From Simiduia agarivorans SA1 = DSM 21679 (lineage in GTDB: Bacteria; Pseudomonadota; Gammaproteobacteria; Pseudomonadales; Cellvibrionaceae): a stretch of 64,000 nucleotides of DNA. Below, one piece after another: positions 1-10,646 of the stretch. The first letter of the stretch is position 1. Every line of letters begins with the position of its first letter. Made by a program: the position numbers and the translations under genes. Where the stretch lies: the NCBI RefSeq assembly GCF_000305785.2, contig NC_018868.3:4200270-4264269 (forward strand), read 5' to 3'. The notes under the pieces were generated by a model. That model was not told the DNA's origin. It did not search any database and saw only the letters and a list, made by a program, of their open reading frames with translations.

Positions 1-393
1 GAAGCCAACCCGGCCACAGCGCTGTCGCGCGCTTATGACATGGTGCTGAACGGTACCGAGCTGGGCGGTGGGTCTGTGCGTATCCACAACCAGTCCATGC
101 AGCAGACCGTGTTCAAAATTCTGGGCATCTCCGCGGAAGAACAGCGCGAGAAGTTCGGCTTCCTGTTGGATGCGCTCAAGTTCGGTGCGCCGCCCCACGG
201 TGGACTGGCCTTTGGCCTGGACCGTCTGATCATGCTGATGACCGACTCCAGCTCCATCCGCGACGTGATTGCGTTCCCGAAAACCCAGACCGCGGCCTGT
301 GTAATGACAGACGCCCCGGGTGCGGTGGATAACAAGCAGCTGCGCGAGCTGCACATCCGCCTGCGCGAGAAAGAGACCAAAGAAGCGAAGTAA
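1..393 (+). CDS. aspS: Aspartate-tRNA ligase, C-terminal part (cut by window start)
   Basis: The reading frame is open from base 1 and stops at 391-393, giving the last 130 residues of a class II aminoacyl-tRNA synthetase that charges tRNA-Asp in the cytoplasm. Class II motif 3 is clear: a [14 protein letters not shown] segment at about bases 187-228, followed by the usual AspRS ending with [15 protein letters not shown] and a charged tail. The start lies upstream of the window. It is followed 13 bases later by yebC, the arrangement seen in many gammaproteobacteria (aspS-yebC-ruvC). Only the end is visible, so discriminating versus non-discriminating type cannot be judged. Confidence 0.95.
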   Translation, partial: EANPATALSRAYDMVLNGTELGGGSVRIHNQSMQQTVFKILGISAEEQREKFGFLLDALKFGAPPHGGLAFGLDRLIMLMTDSSSIRDVIAFPKTQTAACVMTDAPGAVDNKQLRELHIRLREKETKEAK

Positions 394-406
394 GCGGGAA
401 GCGTTC

Positions 407-1150
<744 letters not shown>

Positions 1151-1209
1151 GGCTTGTCCCGGCCCGGCGGGCATGGGACACTCTGTCAAACCACGATAAA
1201 GACAATTGC

Positions 1210-1725
1210 ATGGCCATTATTCTCGGGATTGACCCGGGCTCCGTCAAAACCGGCTTTGGTATTATCGATACCAGTGCCCGCCAGCCGCGCTACCTCACCA
1301 GTGGCGTGATCAAACTCCCCTCCGGCGAACTGCCACCCCGTCTGAAAGTAATCTTTGATGCCATCAGCCAGATAGTGGGTGAATACCAGCCCGACCAATG
1401 TGCGGTGGAACAGATCTTTGTGGCGAAAAGTGCCGGCAGTGCGCTCAAGCTGGGGCAGGCGCGCGGGGCCGCCATCGTGGCGGCGGTGAATGCCGGATTG
1501 CCGGTGGCAGAGTACGAAGCACGTAAAGTGAAACAATCGGTGGTGGGCAATGGCGGTGCCACTAAAGATCAGGTGCAACACATGGTGATGACCTTGTTGA
1601 AGCTGCCGGCCTGTCCGCAGGAAGATGCGGCTGACGCTCTGGCCGTTGCGCTTTGTCATTACCATTCCCACCACGTTATGCGCACCACTGCCGCGGGCGG
1701 TTTCAGGCGCGGACGCATGGTGTAA
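1210..1725 (+). CDS. ruvC: Crossover junction endodeoxyribonuclease RuvC
   Basis: RuvC is the Holliday-junction resolvase that nicks four-way junctions after RuvAB branch migration. The 171-residue product has the acidic catalytic residues in place: Asp8 in GIDPGS, Glu67 in AVEQIF, and the Asp pair in [10 protein letters not shown] near residue 140. The frame is open upstream to 1147, but the ATG at 1210 gives the family N-terminus [11 protein letters not shown] and normal length, so it is chosen. It is followed 36 bases later by ruvA and forms a ruvCAB unit. No SOS box is obvious in the short gap after yebC. Confidence 0.96.
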   Translation: MAIILGIDPGSVKTGFGIIDTSARQPRYLTSGVIKLPSGELPPRLKVIFDAISQIVGEYQPDQCAVEQIFVAKSAGSALKLGQARGAAIVAAVNAGLPVAEYEARKVKQSVVGNGGATKDQVQHMVMTLLKLPACPQEDAADALAVALCHYHSHHVMRTTAAGGFRRGRMV

Positions 1726-1761
1726 TTTTCATCACAGCACAAATAGCAGGAATATAGGCCG

Positions 1762-2382
1762 ATGATCGGACGAATCACCGGAACCCTGGTCGAGAAGCAG
1801 GCGCCCACCCTCATTGTGGACGTTCAGGGTGTGGGCTACGAAGTACAGGTGCCCATGACCAGCATTTACCAGTTACCCGACACCGGTAAACAGGTGTTAT
1901 TGCACACGCACTTTGCAGTGTCGGAAACGGCGCAACAATTATTCGGCTTTGCTACCCGGGCCGATCGCGACCTGTTCCGCACGCTGATCAAGGTCAATGG
2001 CGTGGGCCCCAAAATGGCGTTGGCGATTTTATCGGGCATGGAAGGCAAAGTACTGGCCCGTTGCGTGGCGGAAGACAATGTGGCCGCGCTGGTAAAAGTA
2101 CCGGGCGTCGGCAAGAAAACCGCCGAGCGCTTACTGATTGAGTTGCGCGACAAACTGCCCGCCCTGGGCGTGGATGTATCGCCGCTGGCGGCGATGGAGC
2201 AGGCCAGTGGTGGGGTGCCGTCTTTATCCGAACGCGACGATGCGGAAGCGGCGCTGGTAGCGCTGGGTTATAAACCCACCGACGCCACCAAGGCGATCAC
2301 TGCCGCTGTCAAACAAGCACCCGAGGCCAAGAGTCAGGAGCTGATCCGTCTGGCGCTCAAAGCGATGATCCCGGCAGGATAA
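1762..2382 (+). CDS. ruvA: Holliday junction branch migration protein RuvA
   Basis: RuvA binds the Holliday junction as a tetramer and loads the RuvB motor. At 206 residues it is full length. It shows the N-terminal OB-fold beginning MIGRITGTLVEKQAP, then the two helix-hairpin-helix motifs (VNGVGPKMALAIL and VPGVGKKTAERLL, about residues 75-125), and a C-terminal UBA-like domain III (about 155-203) that contacts RuvB. It is separated from ruvB by only three bases, consistent with translational coupling. No anomalies. Confidence 0.97.
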   Translation: MIGRITGTLVEKQAPTLIVDVQGVGYEVQVPMTSIYQLPDTGKQVLLHTHFAVSETAQQLFGFATRADRDLFRTLIKVNGVGPKMALAILSGMEGKVLARCVAEDNVAALVKVPGVGKKTAERLLIELRDKLPALGVDVSPLAAMEQASGGVPSLSERDDAEAALVALGYKPTDATKAITAAVKQAPEAKSQELIRLALKAMIPAG

Positions 2383-2385
2383 ACC

Positions 2386-3393
2386 ATGATAGAAAAAGAT
2401 CGCCTGATCAGCCCGGCACCGAAAGAACGCGAAGAGCATCTGGACCGCACCGTGCGCCCGAAGCTGCTGGCCGATTACGTGGGCCAGCCCAAGGTGCGCG
2501 AGCAGATGGAAATTTTCATTGCGGCGGCGCGCGCGCGCGACGAGGCGTTGGATCACACGTTGGTGTTCGGCCCGCCTGGTCTGGGCAAGACCACCCTGGC
2601 CAATATTGTGGCGACGGAGATGGGCGTGGACCTGAAAAGCACCTCCGGCCCCGTGCTCGACAAAGCCGGTGACCTGGCCGCGATTATGACCAATCTGGAG
2701 CCGGGCGATGTGCTGTTCATTGATGAAATCCATCGTTTGTCGCCGGCGGTCGAGGAAATCCTGTACCCGGCAATGGAAGATTTTCAGCTCGATATCATGA
2801 TTGGTGAGGGGCCGGCGGCGCGCTCGATCAAGCTCGACCTGCCGCCGTTTACCCTGGTGGGCGCCACCACCCGGGCCGGTTTGTTGACTTCGCCGTTGCG
2901 CGATCGCTTCGGAATTGTGCAACGTCTGGAGTTTTACGATGTCAAAGATCTCACCCACATCGTCAACCGATCGGCGCGCCTGATGGGTATCAGCATGGAT
3001 GACACGGGCGCGTTCGAGGTGGCCCGGCGTTCGCGCGGCACGCCGCGTATTGCTAACCGGCTGCTGCGGCGGGTGCGTGATTATGCGGAAGTTAAGGGTG
3101 ATGGCGTGGTGACGGCTCAAATTGCCGATGCTGCGCTCAATATGCTGGCGGTGGATGCCCAGGGGTTTGATCAGATGGATCGCCGGTTACTGATGGCCAT
3201 GATCGACAAATTCGGCGGCGGCCCTGTGGGCGTGGAAAGCCTGGCGGCAGCGATCAGTGAAGAGCGCGATACCATTGAAGACGTGCTGGAGCCGTATCTG
3301 ATTCAGCAAGGTTTTATGTTGCGTACACCGCGTGGGCGGATGGTGACCGATCACGCCTACCGCCACTTCGGATTGGACAAGCCCGATGCCTGA
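2386..3393 (+). CDS. ruvB: Holliday junction branch migration ATPase RuvB
   Basis: RuvB is the AAA+ hexameric motor that drives branch migration with RuvA. The 335-residue protein has Walker A (GPPGLGKTT, residues 62-70), Walker B (DEIH, 113-116), a sensor region with GATTRAG, the arginine-finger region after SPLRDRFG, and the C-terminal winged helix ending near [16 protein letters not shown]. It follows ruvA by three bases, and its last eight bases overlap the start of ybgC, so the whole block is probably one transcript. Confidence 0.97.
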   Translation: MIEKDRLISPAPKEREEHLDRTVRPKLLADYVGQPKVREQMEIFIAAARARDEALDHTLVFGPPGLGKTTLANIVATEMGVDLKSTSGPVLDKAGDLAAIMTNLEPGDVLFIDEIHRLSPAVEEILYPAMEDFQLDIMIGEGPAARSIKLDLPPFTLVGATTRAGLLTSPLRDRFGIVQRLEFYDVKDLTHIVNRSARLMGISMDDTGAFEVARRSRGTPRIANRLLRRVRDYAEVKGDGVVTAQIADAALNMLAVDAQGFDQMDRRLLMAMIDKFGGGPVGVESLAAAISEERDTIEDVLEPYLIQQGFMLRTPRGRMVTDHAYRHFGLDKPDA

Positions 3394-3811
3394 GTACAGT
3401 CTGCCCGTGCGGGTTTACATTGAAGATACCGATGCCGGGGGTATTGTCTATTACGTTAACTACCTCAAATATATGGAGCGCGCCCGCACTGAACTGATGC
3501 GCACCCTGGGGTATGATAAGCCCGCGTTATTGGATGGCGGCCGGTTGCTGGTGGTGCATTCGGCCAATACCCGCTATCTCGCACCGGCAACGCTCGACGA
3601 TGCCTTGCAGGTCACTGCGGAGATCAGTAAATTAGCGCGCACTTTTGTGGTGTTCCGCCAGCGGATTTTCCGCAACGGGCAGCAGTTGACCGAAGCGGAA
3701 ATAAAAGTCGCCTGCGTGCTGCAAGAGGGTATGAAGCCGGCCGCCTTGCCGGCGGATGTACACGCAAAGTTAAAACAGTATCAGCACCCGCAGTCTGGCC
3801 CCGACGCATAA
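3386..3811 (+). CDS. ybgC: Acyl-CoA thioesterase YbgC (Tol-Pal associated)
   Basis: This is a 141-residue hotdog-fold thioesterase of the 4-hydroxybenzoyl-CoA thioesterase type. The active-site segment [17 protein letters not shown] near residues 12-28 carries the catalytic Asp of the family. YbgC acts on acyl-CoA or acyl-ACP at the inner face of the membrane and is nearly always the first gene of the tol-pal cluster, as here. The ATG at 3386 overlaps ruvB by eight bases. tolQ follows after 64 bases. The link to phospholipid metabolism comes from the family, not from this sequence. Confidence 0.92.
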   Translation: MPEYSLPVRVYIEDTDAGGIVYYVNYLKYMERARTELMRTLGYDKPALLDGGRLLVVHSANTRYLAPATLDDALQVTAEISKLARTFVVFRQRIFRNGQQLTEAEIKVACVLQEGMKPAALPADVHAKLKQYQHPQSGPDA

Positions 3812-3875
3812 GCCCGGGATCAGGGATGTGACACCTGACAGTTCCGAACAATAGACCCAACAAAAGAGAAAACAC

Positions 3876-4559
3876 ATGGCCAATGCCGAACCACTCTCAA
3901 TCTGGAGCCTGATTGCCGAAGCCAGCCTGCTGGTACAGTTAGTGATGGCGTTGTTGTTTCTTGCCTCGGTGGTGTCCTGGATCATGATTGTCCAGCGCGG
4001 GCTCTATCAGCGTCAGGCCGCCGCTTCATTGCGCGCGTTTGAGCGCACCTTCTGGTCTGGCATTGATCTCAACCAGCTGTATCGTCAGGGCAGTGGCAAA
4101 GGCGGCCATACCGACGGTGTGGAAAATATTTTCCGGGCCGGTTTCAAAGAGTTCTCCCGCCTGCGCCAGCAACAGAATGTGGACCCGGATGCGGTGATGG
4201 AAGGCGTTCAGCGCGCGATGCGTGTAGCCTTGGCGCGCGAAGAGAAAAACTGGAAACCCACCTGCCGTTCCTGGCCAGTGTGGCTTCCGTCAGCCCCTAT
4301 ATCGGTTTGTTTGGCACCGTCTGGGGCATCAGTGAATTCGTTCCGCGGATTGGCCAATGTGCACCAGGCCACACTGGCAACGGTGGCGCCCGGTATTTCC
4401 GAAGCGTTGGTGGCGACCGCTATGGGCCTGTTTGCAGCCATTCCTGCGGTGTTGGCGTACAACCGCTACAGCGCCAAGGCGGAATCCTTGCTGGGCGCCT
4501 ACGAAACCTTTTCCGATGAGTTCTCGGCGATTTTGCATCGCCAGGTTCACAGCAAGTAA
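3876..4559 (+). CDS. tolQ: Tol-Pal protein TolQ, with a locally shifted reading frame
   Basis: TolQ is the inner-membrane proton-channel subunit of the Tol-Pal motor. The 227-residue frame begins and ends as TolQ should (N-terminal membrane segment; [20 protein letters not shown] near the end). Residues about 126-152, however, read as unrelated sequence. The expected segment, [19 protein letters not shown] then LFGTVWGI, is present in the next frame over bases 4250-4330. One A is missing from the A-run at 4245-4249, and one extra G at about 4332 (AGTG for ATG) restores the frame. The lost stretch is the second membrane helix, essential for function. Either the assembly has two indels here or the gene is broken; see findings. 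Confidence 0.85.
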   Translation: MANAEPLSIWSLIAEASLLVQLVMALLFLASVVSWIMIVQRGLYQRQAAASLRAFERTFWSGIDLNQLYRQGSGKGGHTDGVENIFRAGFKEFSRLRQQQNVDPDAVMEGVQRAMRVALAREEKNWKPTCRSWPVWLPSAPISVCLAPSGASVNSFRGLANVHQATLATVAPGISEALVATAMGLFAAIPAVLAYNRYSAKAESLLGAYETFSDEFSAILHRQVHSK

Positions 4560-4582
4560 GTCGCCTTGAAAGGAGGCCGCGC

Positions 4583-5008
4583 GTGAGTACTCAACGACCG
4601 AAAAAAAAGCCCATGGCAGAAATCAACGTAGTGCCCTACATCGATGTGATGTTGGTGCTGTTGGTGGTGTTCATGGTGACGGCACCTTTGCTGATGCAGG
4701 GTGTGAAAGTGGATTTGCCGCAAGCGCCATCCGCACCGCTGGACCAGAAAGATGAAGAGCCATTGATCGTATCGGTCAAGCAGGACGGCACCTATTACCT
4801 GAATTTAGGTGCCGATCAGAAACAATCCAAGCCACTGGCCCAGATTACCGATACCGTCTCAAAGGTCCTGCGCCAGAAACCCAATACCCCGGTGCTGGTG
4901 TGGGGCGACCACAAGGTTGAGTACGGCCTGGTGGTCAGCCTGATGACCCAGTTACAGGCGGCCGGCGCGCCCTCTGTCGGGTTAGTTACAGAACCGCCGG
5001 TGCTGTAA
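4583..5008 (+). CDS. tolR: Tol-Pal protein TolR
   Basis: TolR (141 residues) is the ExbD/TolR-family partner of TolQ. A single N-terminal membrane helix carries the essential Asp (NVVPYIDVMLVLLVVF, residues 14-29) that forms the proton path with TolQ, followed by a periplasmic domain that binds peptidoglycan. The start is a GTG at 4583 with a strong AGGAGG ribosome-binding site at 4571-4576. It lies 23 bases after tolQ and three bases before tolA. The frame is intact, in contrast to tolQ. Confidence 0.96.
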   Translation: MSTQRPKKKPMAEINVVPYIDVMLVLLVVFMVTAPLLMQGVKVDLPQAPSAPLDQKDEEPLIVSVKQDGTYYLNLGADQKQSKPLAQITDTVSKVLRQKPNTPVLVWGDHKVEYGLVVSLMTQLQAAGAPSVGLVTEPPVL

Positions 5009-5011
5009 GTC

Positions 5012-5770
5012 GTGCAGGGCTATTCAATCCCCGTTGCCGTCAGCGTTGCCCTGCACGCGTTGTTGGTGTTTGTACTGACATCCGATTGGTACACCGCCAG
5101 CACGCCGCCTAAAAAGGCGGTGCCCAACTATGTGGAAGCGCGGCTGGTCACGCTGGAAACGCAGGCGCCCAAGCAACAAAAGGCCAAGCCCCAGAAAGTG
5201 GTGGATCTGACCGCTCAGCGGCGCGAAAAGGAGCGGCGCGAAGCCGAAGCCCGTAAGCAGCAGCAAAAGAAAGCCGCCGAGCAAAAGGCTGCGCGGGAAA
5301 AGGCCGCCAAGGAAAAAGCCGCACGGGAAAAAGCCGCGGCTGAAAAAGCCCGCAAAGAGCGCGAGCTGAAAGAAAAGCAGGCGGCAGAAGAAGCCCGTCG
5401 GCGGCGTGCAGACCAGCTGTTTGACGCGGTCGCAGACGAAGACGAGTTCATGACCGAAAAGCGCCATGCGGAGGCCTCGCAAAGCTATACCGCTGCAATA
5501 ACCCAGCGCATTATTATGAATTGGAGCCGGCCGCCCAGTGCCCGTAATGGCATGCAGTGTACGCTCAGTATCCAACTGGTGCCTACCGGCCGGGTGATCG
5601 ACGTGAAGGTGTTGCAGTCCAGCGGCAACGCAGCGTTCGACCGCGCGGCCGAGCAGGCAGTAAAAAAAGCCGAGCGCTTCCCGGAGTTGGTGGGCATGGA
5701 CCCGCAGCTGTTCGAGAAGAGTTTCAGACAATTGAATTTAGTATTTAGGCCGGAGGATCTGCGGCAGTGA
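5012..5770 (+). CDS. tolA: Cell envelope integrity protein TolA
   Basis: TolA links the inner-membrane TolQR motor to TolB-Pal at the outer membrane. The 252-residue product has an N-terminal membrane anchor (about residues 6-25), a long Ala/Lys/Glu/Arg-rich helical domain (about 50-135, a low-complexity coiled region), and a C-terminal TonB-like TolA domain (about 150-248). The GTG start at 5012 lies three bases after the tolR stop; its stop overlaps the tolB start. The helical domain is rather short compared with the enterobacterial protein of over 400 residues, as in many other gammaproteobacteria. Confidence 0.93.
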   Translation: MQGYSIPVAVSVALHALLVFVLTSDWYTASTPPKKAVPNYVEARLVTLETQAPKQQKAKPQKVVDLTAQRREKERREAEARKQQQKKAAEQKAAREKAAKEKAAREKAAAEKARKERELKEKQAAEEARRRRADQLFDAVADEDEFMTEKRHAEASQSYTAAITQRIIMNWSRPPSARNGMQCTLSIQLVPTGRVIDVKVLQSSGNAAFDRAAEQAVKKAERFPELVGMDPQLFEKSFRQLNLVFRPEDLRQ

Positions 5771-7053
5771 AAAAATTGCTGATGTTGGTGGCCGCACTGG
5801 TGTTCAGTGCGGGGTCATACGCGAACCTGACCATTGAGATTACCCAGGGCATGGACAATCCCACCGTGATTGCCATTGTGCCCTTTGGTTATAACGGGTC
5901 GGCGCGCTTAACCGAGGATATTCCCGGTATTGTACGGGCGGATTTAACGCTCTCCGGTCAGTTCCGGCCGGTGCCGGTAAAAGACATGCTGGCATTTCCG
6001 CGTTCTGAAGCGGAAGTGATTTACCGCGACTGGCGCATCCTGGGCTCTGAATACCTGGTGACCGGTAATATAGAAGAGTCTGCCGGGCGCTACACCGTGA
6101 CCTTTGGACTGTTCGATATATTGGGGCAGCGCAGAATCTGGCAGCGTACTGTTGCCGGCAGCGAAGCTCAGCTGCGCGATCTGGCCCACTTCATCAGTGA
6201 TGCGGTGTACGAGCAGATAACGGGTATCCGCGGCGCCTTTTCTACTCAGGTGCTTTACGTTGAGGCGTTTCAGCAAGGCAAGCCGACGGACCGCTTCAAC
6301 TTGATGCTGGCAGATTCGGATGGTGCTCGGCCCCGGTTGGTTTTGCCGTCCAAACACCCGATCATGTCGCCCACCTGGTCACCCGACGGAAAGCGCATTG
6401 CTTACGTTTCATTTGAGACTGGCCGGGCGGCGGTTTTCGTTCAGGAGTTGGCAACGGGTCGACGGGAACAGGTCACCAACTTTAAGGGCCTGAACGGTGC
6501 ACCATCGTTCTCACCGGATGGTGGCCGGTTGGCATTTGTGTTGTCGAAAGATGGCAATCCGGAGATCTACACGCTGCATCTGGGTACCCGCCAACTTACA
6601 CGCGTCACACAACATTTTGCCATCGATACCGAGCCAAGTTGGACGCCGGATGGAAAAGCACTGGTTTTTACCTCTAATCGCGGCGGAAAACCACAAATTT
6701 ACAAAGTAACACTTGCAAGTGGCATGGTAGAACGCTTAACCTTTGCCGGCGATTACAACGCCAGGGCGCGTGTTTCCCCTGATGGAAAGAGTTTGGTCAT
6801 GGTCCACCGTTCAAACGGTGTTTTCCATATCGCTACTCAAGACATTCAAAGTGGTGATCTGCGAATTCTCACAGAGACCTACTTGGACGAGTCGCCAAGC
6901 ATTGCCCCTAACGGAGCCTTGCTGATGTACGCGACCCGATATCAGGGCAAGGGCATTTTGGCTGCTGTGTCTCTTGATGCCGGTGTGAAGTTCCGGTTGC
7001 CGTCCAAACAGGGAGATGTGAGAGAGCCTGCTTGGTCACCCTTTTTCGACTAA
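5767..7053 (+). CDS. tolB: Tol-Pal system beta-propeller protein TolB
   Basis: TolB (428 residues) is the periplasmic partner of Pal and TolA. It has a signal peptide ([19 protein letters not shown], cut near residue 19), an N-terminal alpha/beta domain, and a six-bladed propeller with repeated blade motifs such as [32 protein letters not shown] and [16 protein letters not shown]. The start is a GTG at 5767 overlapping the tolA stop by four bases, so translation is likely coupled. pal follows after 26 bases. Confidence 0.96.
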   Translation: MKKLLMLVAALVFSAGSYANLTIEITQGMDNPTVIAIVPFGYNGSARLTEDIPGIVRADLTLSGQFRPVPVKDMLAFPRSEAEVIYRDWRILGSEYLVTGNIEESAGRYTVTFGLFDILGQRRIWQRTVAGSEAQLRDLAHFISDAVYEQITGIRGAFSTQVLYVEAFQQGKPTDRFNLMLADSDGARPRLVLPSKHPIMSPTWSPDGKRIAYVSFETGRAAVFVQELATGRREQVTNFKGLNGAPSFSPDGGRLAFVLSKDGNPEIYTLHLGTRQLTRVTQHFAIDTEPSWTPDGKALVFTSNRGGKPQIYKVTLASGMVERLTFAGDYNARARVSPDGKSLVMVHRSNGVFHIATQDIQSGDLRILTETYLDESPSIAPNGALLMYATRYQGKGILAAVSLDAGVKFRLPSKQGDVREPAWSPFFD

Positions 7054-7079
7054 CACTCAAATCCAAAGTGGAGTGAGAT

Positions 7080-7562
7080 ATGACTTTTCAAACAATCAAG
7101 CGTGGTATGGGTCTGGCAATGGTTCTGGCGTTCCTCGCCGGTTGTAGCTCTAGCTCAAATACCAAAGATGACGCCAATGCTAACGCCCAGCCAGTAGAGC
7201 AGGCGCCAGTGCAGGAAGTAGTTGAGCAACAGCCAGTTGAAGTACTGCAAACTGTGTTCTACTTCGACTTCGACGACTCTGCCCTGAAGCCCGGTGCCCG
7301 TGCCGAGCTGACCAAGCACGCCATGCGCTTGAAGGAAACCCCACGTAGCGTACGCATCGAAGGTCACACCGACGAGCGCGGTTCACGTGAATACAACATG
7401 GCGCTGGGTGAGCGTCGTGCCAACGCTGTACGTGACTTCCTGGTACTCCAGGGCGTTGACGCCTCACTGCTGGAAGTTGTGAGCTACGGCGAAGAGCGTC
7501 CTCAGGCCATGGGCAGCAACGAGTCTGCATGGTCCCAGAACCGTCGCGCCGAAGTTAAATAA
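7080..7562 (+). CDS. pal: Peptidoglycan-associated lipoprotein Pal
   Basis: Pal (160 residues) is the outer-membrane lipoprotein that binds peptidoglycan and TolB. A lipobox (LAGC, lipidated Cys near residue 22) is followed by a Ser/Asn/Gln-rich linker and the OmpA-like domain. The latter has YFDFDDSALKP and the diaminopimelate-binding segment GHTDERGSREYNMALGERRA. A strong factor-independent terminator follows at 7581-7605, so pal may end the tol transcript, with partial read-through to cpoB. Confidence 0.97.
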   Translation: MTFQTIKRGMGLAMVLAFLAGCSSSSNTKDDANANAQPVEQAPVQEVVEQQPVEVLQTVFYFDFDDSALKPGARAELTKHAMRLKETPRSVRIEGHTDERGSREYNMALGERRANAVRDFLVLQGVDASLLEVVSYGEERPQAMGSNESAWSQNRRAEVK

Positions 7563-7580
7563 GCGCACAGTTCTACCGAG

Positions 7581-7605
7581 AAGGCCGGCTTATGCCGGCC
7601 TTTTT
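7581..7605 (+). terminator. Rho-independent terminator after pal
   Basis: A perfect nine-pair stem, AAGGCCGGC / GCCGGCCTT, with loop TTAT is followed by a run of T residues. Confidence 0.85.
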
Positions 7606-7667
7606 GCATTTTGGGGTGGCAAACGGCTATATTGCCGGACTGAAAGTCCGGTAGTAGAGAAGATGCT

Positions 7668-8384
7668 ATGAAACCCTTATCCCTGTCCTTGATTTCCATG
7701 CTCCTGCTGGCGCCGTCCGCCCTGGCCCAGGTCCAGGTGGTGGAGTCACGCCCGACGGCGCAAGCACAAACCACCACCGCGACCCCTGTGGTGCCCGCGT
7801 CCACTCAACAAGCGGATATGTTCTACCGACTCCAGGCATTACAGCAGGAAATGCTGGAGCTGCGTGGGTTGGTGGAAGAGCAGGCCTATGAGATCAACCG
7901 GCTGAAGCAGCAGCGCCACGATGACTATATGGACCTGGATCGGCGCATCAGCGCGCTCTCGGGTGCAGCGCCGGCAACTACGTCTGCCGCAGCCGGCACC
8001 AGTCCTGTGGGTGCGGGTGATGATGGTTCGGCGTACAAGGCAGCCTATGCGCATTTGCGCAACCGGGACCTGACCGCGGCGATCAAAGGCTTTACCGACT
8101 ACCTCAATCAATACCCCAAAGGGCAGTATGCGGCCAACAGCCAGTATTGGTTGGGAGAGATCTACCTGGTGGAAGGCAAGGCCGAACAGGCCAAGCAGTG
8201 GTTTGAACGGGTAGTGAAGGAGTTTCCAACAGATCGCAAGGCGCCCGACGCCAAATACAAGCTGGGCACGGTGTTGTTCCAGTTGGGCGACAAGGCGCGC
8301 GCCAAGCAATTGTTGCAGCAGGTGGCGGATTCCAAAGCCGATGCGGCCCGTCTGGCGCGCGACTTTTTAGCCGCCAATTACTGA
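7668..8384 (+). CDS. cpoB: Cell division coordinator CpoB (YbgF)
   Basis: CpoB (238 residues) is a periplasmic protein that coordinates PBP1B peptidoglycan synthesis with Tol-dependent outer-membrane constriction. A signal peptide ends near ALAQ (residue 20). A coiled-coil trimerisation segment follows (about 45-90; MFYRLQALQQEMLELRGLVE), then an Ala/Ser linker, and TPR repeats from about residue 115 (YKAAYAHLRNRDLTAAIKGF, YWLGEIYLVEGKAEQAKQWF, KYKLGTVLFQLGDKARAKQL). It is the usual last gene of the tol-pal cluster and precedes queE by 63 bases. Confidence 0.94.
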   Translation: MKPLSLSLISMLLLAPSALAQVQVVESRPTAQAQTTTATPVVPASTQQADMFYRLQALQQEMLELRGLVEEQAYEINRLKQQRHDDYMDLDRRISALSGAAPATTSAAAGTSPVGAGDDGSAYKAAYAHLRNRDLTAAIKGFTDYLNQYPKGQYAANSQYWLGEIYLVEGKAEQAKQWFERVVKEFPTDRKAPDAKYKLGTVLFQLGDKARAKQLLQQVADSKADAARLARDFLAANY

Positions 8385-8447
8385 TCCGGCTCGCATCTGC
8401 GGTGGTGTTTGGGTATCATCGCGCGCTTTTTGACCAGTGCCCCGGCC

Positions 8448-9098
8448 ATGACAGATCTGAATCTGAAAATTACTGAAATCTTCCTCTCGCTGCAGGGGGA
8501 ATCGCGCACCATCGGGCTGCCGACTGTCTTCGTGCGGCTGACGGGCTGCCCCCTGCGTTGCCAGTATTGCGATTCTGCCTATGCCTTTCACGGCGGTGAG
8601 CGGCAGACGCTGGCACAGATTCTTGACCGTGTGGCCGAATTCAACTGTCGCCAGGTGTGCGTGACCGGCGGCGAGCCGCTGGCGCAGGCCAATTGCCATG
8701 CATTGCTCACCGCGCTGTGTGACCGCGGTTATGAGGTTTCGCTGGAAACCAGTGGAGCACTGGATGTGGGGCAGGTGGATGCGCGTGTGAGCCGGGTGGT
8801 AGACCTGAAAACGCCGGGTTCGCAGGAGTCCCACCGCAATCGCTGGGAGAACCTGCCTCTGCTGACCCGCCACGATCAGATCAAGTTCGTGATCTGTGAC
8901 CGCAAGGATTTTGACTGGGCTTGTTTCAAGGTCAATGAACACCGGTTGCTGGAACAGGTGGGCGATGTACTGTTTTCGCCTTCTTTCGGGCAGGTCAGCC
9001 CGCGCGACTTGGCGGATTGGGTGGTGGACTGCGGATTGCCTGTGAGGTTTCAATTGCAGCTGCACAAATTGCTGTGGGGTGATGAGCCTGGCCGTTAA
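8448..9098 (+). CDS. queE: 7-carboxy-7-deazaguanine synthase QueE
   Basis: QueE is the radical-SAM enzyme that converts carboxytetrahydropterin to 7-carboxy-7-deazaguanine in queuosine biosynthesis. The 216-residue protein has the SAM-binding cysteine triad CPLRCQYC (Cx3Cx2C, about residues 31-38), FLSLQGES near the N-terminus and the TGGEPL motif near residue 77. The frame can be extended upstream to a TTG, but the ATG at 8448 gives the family N-terminus. Its end overlaps the next gene by 17 bases. Confidence 0.94.
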   Translation: MTDLNLKITEIFLSLQGESRTIGLPTVFVRLTGCPLRCQYCDSAYAFHGGERQTLAQILDRVAEFNCRQVCVTGGEPLAQANCHALLTALCDRGYEVSLETSGALDVGQVDARVSRVVDLKTPGSQESHRNRWENLPLLTRHDQIKFVICDRKDFDWACFKVNEHRLLEQVGDVLFSPSFGQVSPRDLADWVVDCGLPVRFQLQLHKLLWGDEPGR

Positions 9099-9942
9099 GC
9101 GCAACGCCGTCTTTTGCCCACTGTCTGTTGCGGGCCTGTTGCTGTGTCTCTGTTTTTTGTGTGCGCCCGTGTCAGCAGACCAGCCGGCGCCGCATTTGCC
9201 ATTGGTCGTTACACCGCTGGTCGAACCCTGGGGTTTTATTGATGCCGCCGGCGCACCCCAGGGCTTGCTGGTCAGGTTTCAGCGGGAGTTGTTTCAGCGA
9301 GCGGGCCTCCGCTACGAACAGCGAATGCGCCCCTACCCACGCGTGATCCACGATCTGTCAATCGGACGGGGGGACTTTGGGGTTATGTTCAGCAGCCCTC
9401 AGGCGGATGCGGTCGGTCGCTCCCTGGGTGCGGTGGTGACTATGCGGGTACTGCTGGTATCACGGGTACAACCGGAGACGATCCAGGGGCTGAATGATCT
9501 CGCCGGCCTCCGGGTGGGCTATGTCAGGGGGTCGAAATACGGCCCTTTGTTCGATAACAATCCGACGTTTGAACGCATTCCGGTCAACAGCGCCGAGCAG
9601 GGCCTGCGCATGCTGATGACCCACCGGCTTGATGCCATGGCCTCGACCGAACAGGCGCTGATTTACGCATCGGTCATTACCGGCATACCCACCGGACATT
9701 TACAGGTGGCGTTTGAGTTGGGTAAAGCGCGCGCGGATTTTTATGTCAGCCATTCGAACACGCAGGTTCAGTGGCATCAGTCGCTGCAGCAAACGCTGGC
9801 CGCCATGGCGCAGGATGGCAGTTTGCGCCGGCTGTTTTACCAACATGATTTATGGCCCCAGGCACAATATTGTTTTGCTGGTGGTCGTTGTTTACGCGCG
9901 GATGACCCGGTTGCCGTGCAGAAGGAGCCTGATGATGACTAA
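9082..9942 (+). CDS. Periplasmic solute-binding protein (SBP family 3-like) between queE and queC
   Basis: This 286-residue protein has a signal peptide (hydrophobic [14 protein letters not shown], cleaved near residue 32). It then shows an amino-acid-binding-protein-like fold: [41 protein letters not shown] and [13 protein letters not shown] are typical of SBP_bac_3 sequences. The C-terminus adds two Cys (YCFAGGRC) and an acidic tail. There is no permease or ATPase nearby. It overlaps queE by 17 bases and queC by eight, so all three are probably translated together. Family members without transport genes can be sensors; the ligand is unknown. Start ATG 9082; a GTG lies just before it. Confidence 0.75.
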   Translation: MSLAVKRNAVFCPLSVAGLLLCLCFLCAPVSADQPAPHLPLVVTPLVEPWGFIDAAGAPQGLLVRFQRELFQRAGLRYEQRMRPYPRVIHDLSIGRGDFGVMFSSPQADAVGRSLGAVVTMRVLLVSRVQPETIQGLNDLAGLRVGYVRGSKYGPLFDNNPTFERIPVNSAEQGLRMLMTHRLDAMASTEQALIYASVITGIPTGHLQVAFELGKARADFYVSHSNTQVQWHQSLQQTLAAMAQDGSLRRLFYQHDLWPQAQYCFAGGRCLRADDPVAVQKEPDDD

Positions 9943-10609
9943 ACCTCGTGCTGTTGTATTGGTGTCGGGTGGATTGGATTCCACCACGGTAGTCGCCATG
10001 GCGCAGGCCCAGGGCTTTGAGGTGTATGCCCTGAGTTTTGATTATGGTCAGCGCCATCGCGCCGAGCTGATTGCCGCCGAACGCACGGCGCTCAGCCTTG
10101 GGGTGGCGGAGCACAAAGTGGTGTCGCTCGATCTCCGCGCCATTGGTGGATCGGCATTGACCGATAGCAGCATTGCTGTACCGGAAACCGAGTCCGAGGG
10201 CATTCCGGTGACCTATGTGCCGGCGCGCAATACCGTGTTTCTGTCGATTGCATTGGGATGGGCAGAGGTATTGGATAGCCAGGCGATCTTTGTGGGCGTG
10301 AATGCGGTGGACTATTCCGGTTATCCGGATTGCCGGCCGGCGTTCATCGAAGCCTTCGAAACCATGGCCAACCTGGCCACTAAAGCCGGCGTGGAAGGCC
10401 GGCGCCTGCGCATTCACACGCCGCTGATCGATATGAGCAAAGCAGATATTGTGCGTAGGGGTAGTGAGCTGGGTGTCGATTACAGTCAGACTGTGTCCTG
10501 TTATCAGGCCACCGATGAGGGCCTTGCCTGCGGTCGCTGTGACAGTTGCCGGTTGCGCCGGGCGGGTTTTGAGGCGGCGGGTCTGGCTGATCCTACCCGC
10601 TATATTTAG
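9935..10609 (+). CDS. queC: 7-cyano-7-deazaguanine synthase QueC
   Basis: QueC uses ATP and ammonia to convert 7-carboxy-7-deazaguanine to preQ0. The 224-residue product has the PP-loop SGGLDSTT (residues 11-18) and a C-terminal zinc site of four Cys in [18 protein letters not shown] second in-frame ATG lies three bases upstream; the one at 9935 has better spacing from the GAAGGAG ribosome-binding site at 9921-9927, which lies inside the preceding gene. With queE it forms a broken queE-x-queC unit. Confidence 0.95.
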   Translation: MTKPRAVVLVSGGLDSTTVVAMAQAQGFEVYALSFDYGQRHRAELIAAERTALSLGVAEHKVVSLDLRAIGGSALTDSSIAVPETESEGIPVTYVPARNTVFLSIALGWAEVLDSQAIFVGVNAVDYSGYPDCRPAFIEAFETMANLATKAGVEGRRLRIHTPLIDMSKADIVRRGSELGVDYSQTVSCYQATDEGLACGRCDSCRLRRAGFEAAGLADPTRYI

Positions 10610-10646
10610 GTGCCTGGGCCGGCCCTTAAAAAACCTTAATAAGCGC

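Noticed and set aside
5215..5451. Lys/Ala/Glu repeats in tolA as a DNA repeat element
   Set aside because: They encode the normal low-complexity helical domain of TolA and need no other explanation.
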